Of a DNA stretch of 10,436 nucleotides, positions 1-6,564 are shown piece after piece (positions within the stretch are counted from its first letter, which is position 1; each line of letters begins with the position of its first letter). A program made the position numbers and the translations under genes. The notes under the pieces are model-generated. The model was not told the DNA's origin and ran no database searches. It saw only the letters and a program-made list of their open reading frames with translations. The DNA lies in the NCBI GenBank assembly GCA_040004225.1, contig JBDUBI010000106.1, positions 1 to 10,436 of the forward strand, in the 5' to 3' direction. This DNA is from JALYUA01 sp040004225. Lineage in GTDB: Bacteria > Acidobacteriota > Thermoanaerobaculia > UBA5066 > Gp7-AA6.

Positions 1-21
1 GCGGCCGATGCCCGGCGGTTC

Positions 22-885
22 GTGAACGGCATCAGCGTCGCCGCGATGATCGTCATCGACGCCGCGGGTTGCGCCGCGGCTCTCGCCGTGAGAGATTCTG
101 TGGTGGCGGGGCTCGTCGTCTCCGGAGCGGTCCTTCTCGGCTTCTACGCGCTCTTCGCAATCAAGATCGCGAAGCAGTGGGAGCGGGCCGTCGTTTTGAG
201 GTTCGGCCGGTTCGTGGGACTCCGAGGGCCGGGGCTCTTCTTCATCATCCCGCCGGTCGACGTCGTGTCGCACCTCATCGACCAGCGGGTGCGGGTGACA
301 GACGTTTCCGCCGAGTCGGCGCTGACGCGGGACACGGTGCCGGTCAACGTGGACGCGATCGTCTTCTGGACCGTCTGGGACGCGCAGAAGTCGGTCCTCG
401 AGGTCTCCGACTACATGGACGCGGTCATGATGTCCGCGCAGACCGCGCTCCGGGAGGCCATCGGGCGCCACCAGCTCGCGGAGATGATCACGGAGCGCGA
501 GCAGCTCGGCAAAGAGCTCCAGAAAATCCTGGACGAGAAGACGAACCCCTGGGGGATCACGATGCACTCGGTGGAGATCCGCGACGTCCGCATTCCGGCG
601 GCCCTGGAGGACGCGATGAGCCGCCAGGCTCAGGCGGAGCGGGAGCGGCAGGCGCGCATCATCCTGGGGACCGCGGAGACCGAGATCGCGGAGCGGTTCG
701 TCAAGGCGGGCGCGGCCTACGCCGACAACCCCGTCGGCCTCCACCTCCGGGCCATGAACATGCTCTACGAGGCGATCAAGGAAAAGGGCTCGATGGTGAT
801 CGTGCCTTCTTCCGCAGTGGAGACGATGGGCCTCGGAGGGTTGATGGGGACCGCGGCGATCGGCGGCGCGAAAGGACCGGCGTAA
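22..885 (+). CDS. Stomatin-like SPFH/band-7 membrane protein (slipin type), 5' end uncertain
   Basis: This is a member of the stomatin/slipin branch of the SPFH (band 7) family, membrane-anchored scaffold proteins that oligomerise on the inner face of the cytoplasmic membrane. Two hydrophobic stretches lie at about residues 5-23 and 27-47. The hallmark segment follows: a basic-aromatic junction, then V-L-R-F-G-R (about 58-63) and a G-P-G-L-F-F-I-I-P-P hairpin (about 69-78). The SPFH domain continues through D-T-V-P-V-N-V-D-A to an Ala/Glu/Arg-rich helix (about 200-235) with the typical A-Q-A-E-R-E-R-Q-A-R signature, and a hydrophobic C-terminal tail. GTG at 22 is the first start in the frame, but the frame is open to base 1 and no Shine-Dalgarno precedes it, so the true start may lie outside the window; ATG at 46 is another option. 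The N-terminus is longer than in simple slipins, which have one membrane segment. Slipin genes often lie beside nfeD, but none is visible here. Family is sure; the cellular role is not known. Confidence 0.88.
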   Translation: MNGISVAAMIVIDAAGCAAALAVRDSVVAGLVVSGAVLLGFYALFAIKIAKQWERAVVLRFGRFVGLRGPGLFFIIPPVDVVSHLIDQRVRVTDVSAESALTRDTVPVNVDAIVFWTVWDAQKSVLEVSDYMDAVMMSAQTALREAIGRHQLAEMITEREQLGKELQKILDEKTNPWGITMHSVEIRDVRIPAALEDAMSRQAQAERERQARIILGTAETEIAERFVKAGAAYADNPVGLHLRAMNMLYEAIKEKGSMVIVPSSAVETMGLGGLMGTAAIGGAKGPA

Positions 886-934
886 CCTCCGGCGTCCACG
901 TCGCGAGCGGAAGGATCCCTGCGGCGGTTCTGCA

Positions 935-974
935 CCCTCTCCCCTGGCGGGAGAGGGTTGAGGTGAGGGGGATT
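935..974. repeat. REP-like palindromic repeat unit
   Basis: A perfect 9-bp inverted repeat (CCCTCTCCC at 935-943, GGGAGAGGG at 949-957) closes a 5-base loop, and a TTGAGGTGAGGGGGA tail follows at 958-972. From memory, the CCCTCTCCC-loop-GGGAGAGGG-GTGAGGG pattern is a widely dispersed intergenic repeat in many bacterial genomes. It often yields spurious peptides of the PLPWRERV type when translated, and one such frame is open here. It lies 50 bases after the SPFH gene stop, so it could also act as a transcript 3' hairpin, but no T-run follows. Confidence 0.6.
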
Positions 975-1055
975 CCACGGCAGGGATTCGTCGCCGATCT
1001 TCAGGATTCGCTCGGTGGCCGCTCAAAAGGCCGGTTTCGTGATGCTCGTCAAACC

Positions 1056-1133
1056 AAGTGTCTTTAGCAAAATTGCGCGACACTTTAGCCAGGATTGGCA
1101 AAATTTCAGTCCATTGCATCCATGTTCGTGCAA
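1056..1133. promoter_or_regulatory. Dyad-rich, AT-richer region upstream of amtB (possible operators)
   Basis: The 303-base gap 886-1188 has no convincing gene. Beyond the hairpin repeat, its second half is AT-richer than the surroundings and carries ordered symmetry. AAGTGTC at 1056-1062 is mirrored by GACACTT at 1079-1085. GCAAAATT occurs at 1067-1074 and again at 1098-1105. CTTTAGC occurs at 1062-1068 and 1083-1089. TTGCA at 1114-1118 is mirrored by TGCAA at 1129-1133. The last dyad superficially resembles an NtrC half-site pair (TGCAC...GTGCA), but its spacing is one base longer than the 17-bp consensus. The position just upstream of a promoter candidate suggests regulator binding; which regulator is unknown. 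Confidence 0.35.
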
Positions 1134-1149
1134 TAAACGCAAGTTTCTG

Positions 1150-1179
1150 CTGACACCGGCGCTCCGCTCCTGTTAACCT
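1150..1179 (+). promoter_or_regulatory. Candidate sigma-70-type promoter for amtB-glnK
   Basis: CTGACA at 1150-1155 matches the -35 consensus at five of six positions. After an 18-base spacer, TAACCT at 1174-1179 has the TAnnnT pattern of a -10 box. Only nine bases separate the -10 from the CTG codon at 1189 where AmtB homology begins, so transcription would start at or within a base or two of the coding start. I found no -24/-12 (sigma-54) element with correct GG-GC spacing, which would have been expected for an NtrC-controlled proteobacterial amtB. Confidence 0.45.
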
Positions 1180-1188
1180 CTATTTCTC

Positions 1189-2468
<1,280 letters not shown>

Positions 2469-2472
<4 letters not shown>

Positions 2473-2840
2473 AGCTCGTCGTCGCGGTCGTTCGTCCGGA
2501 GAGGTTGAACGACGTTCTGGAATCGCTGTTCCGCGTGGAAGTCCGCGGGCTGACGATCCAGCGCGTGCAGGGTCACGGCGGAGAGCTCGAGCGCGTCGAG
2601 ACCTACCGCGGGACCACCGTCAAGATGGAGCTGTCCGAGAAGGTCCGCCTCGAGATCGGGGTGTCGGACCATTTCGTGCAGCCCACGATCGACGCGATCC
2701 TGCGCGCCGCCCGGACGGGAGAGGTCGGCGACGGAAAGATCTTCGTGCTGCCCGTCGAGAAGGTGTACCGGATCCGCACGGGCGAAGAGGACCAGGCGGC
2801 TGTCACACCGGAGCCGGAGCCCGAGCCCGTCGCCCGATAG
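2469..2840 (+). CDS. glnK: PII nitrogen-regulatory protein (GlnB/GlnK) with divergent T-loop
   Basis: PII proteins are trimeric sensors of 2-oxoglutarate and ATP/ADP. The amtB-linked type (GlnK) plugs AmtB when nitrogen is plentiful. Taking CTG 2469 as Met1, the protein has 123 residues and aligns without gaps to E. coli GlnB: K-L-V-V-A-V-V-R-P at the N-terminus, the A-R-T-G-E-V-G-D-G-K-I-F-V signature, and R-I-R-T-G-E-E-D near the end. Arg47, which in GlnK enters the AmtB pore, is kept (Y46-R47-G48), as is Lys58. Two hallmark residues differ: position 51, the uridylylated tyrosine of proteobacteria, is Val, and position 39, the Gln that helps bind Mg-ATP-2-oxoglutarate, is Glu. The T-loop is otherwise divergent and carries Thr at 49. 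Control by GlnD uridylylation is therefore not expected; effector binding alone is likely. The C-terminus has a Pro-Glu repeat tail. The CTG start overlaps the amtB stop (CTGA). The next in-frame start codon, TTG 2505, would remove the first beta strand. Confidence 0.92.
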
Positions 2841-2887
2841 GACCGGCAGGGCCTCCGAAACGCGGCGACCCGGATCAGGGCGGCCCT

Positions 2888-2951
2888 CGTTCGCCGTTCT
2901 TTCCTCCCCTCGCCCCTCATCGTTCCCTTCGCCTCGCCCGTTCGCCGTTCT
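2888..2951 (+). repeat. Direct repeat flanking a C/T-rich, G-poor stretch between glnK and nagZ
   Basis: The 137-base gap 2841-2977 contains the 13-base sequence CGTTCGCCGTTCT twice, at 2888-2900 and 2939-2951. Between the copies the + strand is strongly pyrimidine-rich and poor in G. A C-rich, G-poor RNA just after a stop codon is the kind of sequence Rho uses, so this may end the amtB-glnK transcript. No intrinsic terminator with a T-run is present. The function is inferred from composition only. Confidence 0.35.
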
Positions 2952-2963
2952 CCCGCGGGACGT

Positions 2964-2969
2964 TAGACT
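2964..2969 (+). promoter_or_regulatory. Candidate -10 element for a leaderless nagZ operon transcript
   Basis: TAGACT fits the TAnnnT form of a -10 box and stands eight bases before GTG 2978. The longer string GTTAGACTC (2962-2970) matches GTTAACCTC (1172-1180) upstream of amtB at seven of nine positions, with almost the same distance to the coding start. The -35 side (TTCGCC, 2941-2946) is weak. No Shine-Dalgarno precedes GTG 2978 at normal distance, which suits a leaderless mRNA. Confidence 0.35.
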
Positions 2970-2977
2970 CTCCGCCC

Positions 2978-4762
2978 GTGCCGCGACACCGATCGGGGAG
3001 CCCTCTCCGCCTCTTTTCCTGCGACCTGCTCGCGGCTCTCCTCCTCTTTTCCGGGTCGTGCGCCTCCTTTGCGCCGGCGGTGCCATCGACCCTGGACGAA
3101 AAGATCGGGCAGCTCTTCGTCTACGCGTCCACCGCGCACTTCATGAACGAGGCCTCGCCGGAGTACCGCGCGCTCGTCCATCAGGTCTCAGACAACCACG
3201 TCGGAGGCGTGATGTGGTTTCTCTACTCCGACGTGCTGGAAGCCGCGTTCTTAAATGCCCGACTGCAGTCTCTCGCGCGCACACCGCTGCTCCTGTCCGC
3301 CGATCTCGAAGCGGGTCTCGGAATGCGGTTCCACGATACGACGTACTGGCCCTGGCCAATGGCGCTCGGGGCGACGGGAGATCCCACTCTCGCGGAGCGT
3401 GAGGGAAAAATCATCGCCCGCGAGGCGCGCGAGATCGGACTCAACCAGATCTACGCCCCCGTGGCCGACGTGAACGTGAACCCCGACAACCCCGTGATCA
3501 ACGTCCGCAGCTTCGGCGAGGCCCCGGAAGAGGTCGGCCGATTCGTGGCCGCGTTCGTGCGGGGCCTGCAATCGGAAGGCGTGCTGGCGACCGCGAAGCA
3601 CTTTCCTGGGCACGGCGACACTCGCACGGACTCGCACCGGTCGCTTCCAATCCTGGAAGCCTCTCCCGAACGGCTGGACGCGGTAGAGCTCGTGCCGTTC
3701 CGGGCCGCGATCGCCGCGGGCGTCGCTTCGATTATGACCGCGCATCTCTCCGTGCCGAGCCTCGACTCCCGCATGGCGGGGGTGCGGCCCGAAGGCCCCG
3801 CCGTCAACCCGTACACGCACGATCCCGCCGAGGTCACGCGCAACGCGACGATGCCCGCGAGCCTTTCGGAGTCCGTCACGACGGGCCTCCTTCGCCGGAA
3901 GCTCGGTTTCGAAGGCCTCGTCGTCACGGACGCGGTCGACATGGGCGGAATCACCGACCACTTCGACCCGGGCGAATCCGCGGTCCGGGCCATCCTCGCG
4001 GGGGCGGACCAGGTGATGAAGTCTCCGGATCTCGATGCGGCCGTGGCCGGCGTCCGGCGGGCGGTCGAGAGCGGGCGGATCCCCCGCGCCCGGCTGGAGG
4101 AGGCTGTCACTCACGTCCTCGCCGCCAAGAGGCGAATCAGAACCGGAGGCGCCACGCCCGAGTCGATCTTCAGGACGGTGGACCGCCCGGAGCATCGGGC
4201 TCTCGCGCAGGAGATCGCCCGGCGCTCGATCACGCTCGTTCGGGAGGATGCGGGAGCGCTGCCCCTGCGCCGCGAAGAGCGGCTCGCTCACATCGTCGTC
4301 AGCGACATTCCCCGCCTCGCCGACGAGCTGACCGGACAGTTACGCACGCGCCTCTCCGCTCCTCCCTCGGCATTTCTGATCGACGCTCTGTCGACAGATC
4401 GGGACATCGAGGCGGCCCTGGCCGGAGCGGCGGCCGCCGACCAGATCCTCCTGTCCCTCTTCGTGCGCTTCCAGAGCGGGAAGGGCTCGATCGCCATGCC
4501 GCCCCCGGGGGCGGCGGTCGTTTCGAGGCTTCTGGCCGGAACGTCTCGTGTCGTCGTCGCCGTCTTCGGCAGCCCGTATGTCCTCAGAGAAATGCCCACG
4601 GCACGGACGGCCCTGATCGCCTGGGGAAGCCAGTCCGACGAGCAGACGGCGGCGGCGCGGGCGCTGTTCGGGGAAGCGCCGATCAGCGGGAGACTGCCAA
4701 TCTCGATTCCGGGGATCGCGGAGCTCGGGTCAGGAATCCAGAAAGGGGAGGCACCGCGATGA
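2978..4762 (+). CDS. nagZ: Exported two-domain GH3 beta-N-acetylglucosaminidase (NagZ type)
   Basis: NagZ removes non-reducing-end N-acetylglucosamine from peptidoglycan fragments such as GlcNAc-MurNAc (muro)peptides. The 594-residue product has the GH3 N-terminal barrel. The NagZ-specific loop is K207-H-F-P-G-H-G-D-T, ending in D218-S-H220, the Asp-His dyad that serves as acid/base in this family. The nucleophile is D318 in V-V-T-D-A-V-D-M. A second, C-terminal alpha/beta domain (about 400-594) follows, as in B. subtilis NagZ (YbbD) and unlike the short single-domain E. coli enzyme. GTG 2978 gives a basic N-terminus, a hydrophobic stretch (about 19-25) and S-G-S-C at about 25-28, so the protein should leave the cytoplasm. 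The cysteine could be lipidated, although the residue three before it is Ser rather than Leu, so plain signal cleavage is also possible. The frame is open far upstream, but no earlier start fits homology or a signal peptide. The stop overlaps the next start (ATGA). The enzyme call is firm; start and anchoring are inferred. Confidence 0.9.
   Translation: MPRHRSGSPLRLFSCDLLAALLLFSGSCASFAPAVPSTLDEKIGQLFVYASTAHFMNEASPEYRALVHQVSDNHVGGVMWFLYSDVLEAAFLNARLQSLARTPLLLSADLEAGLGMRFHDTTYWPWPMALGATGDPTLAEREGKIIAREAREIGLNQIYAPVADVNVNPDNPVINVRSFGEAPEEVGRFVAAFVRGLQSEGVLATAKHFPGHGDTRTDSHRSLPILEASPERLDAVELVPFRAAIAAGVASIMTAHLSVPSLDSRMAGVRPEGPAVNPYTHDPAEVTRNATMPASLSESVTTGLLRRKLGFEGLVVTDAVDMGGITDHFDPGESAVRAILAGADQVMKSPDLDAAVAGVRRAVESGRIPRARLEEAVTHVLAAKRRIRTGGATPESIFRTVDRPEHRALAQEIARRSITLVREDAGALPLRREERLAHIVVSDIPRLADELTGQLRTRLSAPPSAFLIDALSTDRDIEAALAGAAAADQILLSLFVRFQSGKGSIAMPPPGAAVVSRLLAGTSRVVVAVFGSPYVLREMPTARTALIAWGSQSDEQTAAARALFGEAPISGRLPISIPGIAELGSGIQKGEAPR
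4745..4750 (+). promoter_or_regulatory. Strong Shine-Dalgarno for the symporter gene
   Basis: GGGGAG ends eight bases before ATG 4759. It sets the symporter start at the ATGA overlap with the nagZ stop and shows that the two are translated from one mRNA. Confidence 0.6.
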
Positions 4763-6564
4763 AACTGGCGCCGATCGATTTCGCGATCCTGATCGGGTAC
4801 TTCGCCCTCGTTCTGGCCCTCGGCCTCTTTTTCGCGCGGAAGGCGAAGCGCTCGATGCTCGACTACTTCCTCTCGAACCGCTCGATGCCCTGGTGGCTCG
4901 CGGGAACGGCGATGGTCGCCACGACCTTTTCCGCCGACACCCCGCTTGCGGTCACCGAGATGGTCGCAAAAAACGGCGTCGCGGGAAACTGGCTCTGGTG
5001 GTCGATGCTGCCCTCCGGGATGCTCACGGTCTTCTTCTTCGCCCGGCTCTGGCGGCGCGCGGCCGTGATCACCGACGTTGAGCTCACGGAGCTTCGGTAC
5101 TCGGGAAAGCCGGCGGCGTTTCTGCGCGGATTCCGGGCGGGGTACATGGGCCTTCTCGTCAACATGCTGGTCATGGGCTGGGTAAACCTCGGGATGTCCA
5201 AGGTGATCGCGGGCACCCTCGGGATCTCCCGCTGGCCCGCGCTCTCCGTGTGCCTGCTGCTGACCTTCGCGTACACCGTGGTGTCGGGGTACTGGGGCGT
5301 CGCCGCGAACCACGGGGTGCAGTACCTGTTCGAGATGGGCGGCGCGATCGTCCTGGCGGTCGTCTCGGTCGGCGCGGTCGGAGGCATCGAGGCGCTGAAG
5401 TCCCGCGTCGGCGCGGCGCACCCGTCGGGCTCGCCCCCCGGCACGACGTTTGGTTCGGCCGACGCGATCCTGGCGATCTGGCCGGCCGGCGGCCACGCGT
5501 CGTGGGCGCTCCCGGTGATCTCGCTCGCCGGTCTTCTGACGCTGAACTGGTGGGCGTCCTGGTACCCGGGCGCGGAGCCGGGCGGCGGGGGATACGTCGC
5601 TCAGAACATGCTCGCCTGCAAGGACGAATGGAACAGCCGGTCGGCGGCGCTCTTCTTCAACATCGCGCACTACGCGCTCCGCAGCTGGCCGTGGGTCGTG
5701 ACGGCGCTGTGCTCGCTCGCGATCTACGGCGGCTCCGTGCGGAACGCGGCCGGCGCGGAGGACCCCGGCCTGAACTACGTCCACATGATGGTGGACTTTC
5801 TCCCGGTCGGGCTGCGCGGACTGATGCTCGCCTCCTTCGCCGCCGCCTACACGTCGACACAGGCGACGCAGATGAACTGGGGCTCGAGCTACCTGATGAA
5901 CGACCTCTACCGCCGCTTCATCCGGAAGGACGCCTCCGAGCGCCACTACGTGCTCGCGTCCCGCATCGCGACGCTTTTCACCCTCGTGCTCTCGATCGTC
6001 GTCACCATCTTCATGGACCAGATCAGCAAGGTCTGGGAGCTGCTGCTCACGCTCGGCGCCGGCACCGGGCTCGTGTACATCCTGCGCTGGTACTGGTGGC
6101 GGGTGAACGCGTGGTCGGAGGTGTCCGCGATGGGCGCCGCGCTCGTGACCTCGATGGGCCTGCGGCTTGCGGGCGGAAGGATTCCGGCGCTCGACCCCGC
6201 CCGGCCGGAGGGGTTCGCCCTGAATTTGATCCTGACGACGATCGTGACGACCGCCGTCTGGCTCACCGTGACCTTCGTGACACGCCCCGAACGGCAGGAG
6301 ACGCTGGAGGCGTTCTATCGGAAGGTGCGTCCCTCGGGAAACGGGTGGGCGCCGATCGCCCGCGCAACCGGCATCGCGCCTCCCCCGGGCGAGATCGGAC
6401 GGAGCTTCGGCTTCTGGCTCCTCGGGATCACCGCCGTGTACTCGATCATGTTCGCGACCGGCGGGGTGATCTTCCACCTGCCCCGTCAGGCGGCGATCTT
6501 CGGGGCGCTCCTGGCCGTCTCGGGGACGCTCCTCATCGTGGGGATCGCGCGGGAGAAGGCGTGA
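4759..6564 (+). CDS. Sodium:solute symporter (SSS/SLC5 family), probable amino-sugar or muropeptide-product importer
   Basis: This 601-residue, highly hydrophobic protein belongs to the SSS family of secondary transporters, which use the Na+ gradient across the cytoplasmic membrane to import sugars, amino acids and other solutes. The first helix (about 6-25) is followed by the T-T-F-S-A-D-T-P-L-A-V motif (about 55-65) typical of one SSS subgroup. A Ser/Thr-rich helix, A-A-Y-T-S-T-Q-A-T-Q-M (T365-S-T367), corresponds to the helix that supplies Na+ ligands in this fold; M-N-D-L-Y-R-R-F follows it. About 13-14 membrane segments are expected. ATG 4759 is well supported by a Shine-Dalgarno and overlaps the nagZ stop (ATGA). 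The gene's own stop overlaps the following GTG (GTGA). Because it sits between a GlcNAc-releasing and a MurNAc-releasing enzyme, its likely cargo is MurNAc, GlcNAc, a disaccharide or anhydro form. That comes only from context, and the sequence does not define the substrate. Confidence 0.9.
   Translation: MKLAPIDFAILIGYFALVLALGLFFARKAKRSMLDYFLSNRSMPWWLAGTAMVATTFSADTPLAVTEMVAKNGVAGNWLWWSMLPSGMLTVFFFARLWRRAAVITDVELTELRYSGKPAAFLRGFRAGYMGLLVNMLVMGWVNLGMSKVIAGTLGISRWPALSVCLLLTFAYTVVSGYWGVAANHGVQYLFEMGGAIVLAVVSVGAVGGIEALKSRVGAAHPSGSPPGTTFGSADAILAIWPAGGHASWALPVISLAGLLTLNWWASWYPGAEPGGGGYVAQNMLACKDEWNSRSAALFFNIAHYALRSWPWVVTALCSLAIYGGSVRNAAGAEDPGLNYVHMMVDFLPVGLRGLMLASFAAAYTSTQATQMNWGSSYLMNDLYRRFIRKDASERHYVLASRIATLFTLVLSIVVTIFMDQISKVWELLLTLGAGTGLVYILRWYWWRVNAWSEVSAMGAALVTSMGLRLAGGRIPALDPARPEGFALNLILTTIVTTAVWLTVTFVTRPERQETLEAFYRKVRPSGNGWAPIARATGIAPPPGEIGRSFGFWLLGITAVYSIMFATGGVIFHLPRQAAIFGALLAVSGTLLIVGIAREKA
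6552..6555 (+). promoter_or_regulatory. Shine-Dalgarno for the amiE::namZ fusion gene
   Basis: GGAG at 6552-6555, within the purine run GGGAGAAGG, lies five bases before GTG 6561. It supports that codon over the long open frame that continues upstream through the symporter gene. Confidence 0.55.

Noticed and set aside
69..1067. A 332-residue + strand frame overlapping the SPFH gene
   Set aside because: It is an Arg/Gly-rich shadow of the SPFH coding frame that runs on through the REP-like repeat; no domain is recognisable.
1095..1118. Possible sigma-54 promoter (TTGGCA ... TTGCA) upstream of amtB
   Set aside because: The GG and GC elements are 17 bases apart rather than the required 10, so it does not fit a -24/-12 promoter.
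4288..6477. A 729-residue open frame on the minus strand
   Set aside because: It lies antisense to the end of nagZ and to the symporter, both of which carry clear family motifs. Its translation is Arg/Gly/Glu/Pro-rich low-complexity sequence typical of GC-rich shadow frames.
5250..6560. Extension of the amiE::namZ frame far upstream of GTG 6561
   Set aside because: The extra sequence is arginine-rich shadow translation of the symporter gene. Homology begins just after 6561, where a Shine-Dalgarno and the GTGA overlap define the start.
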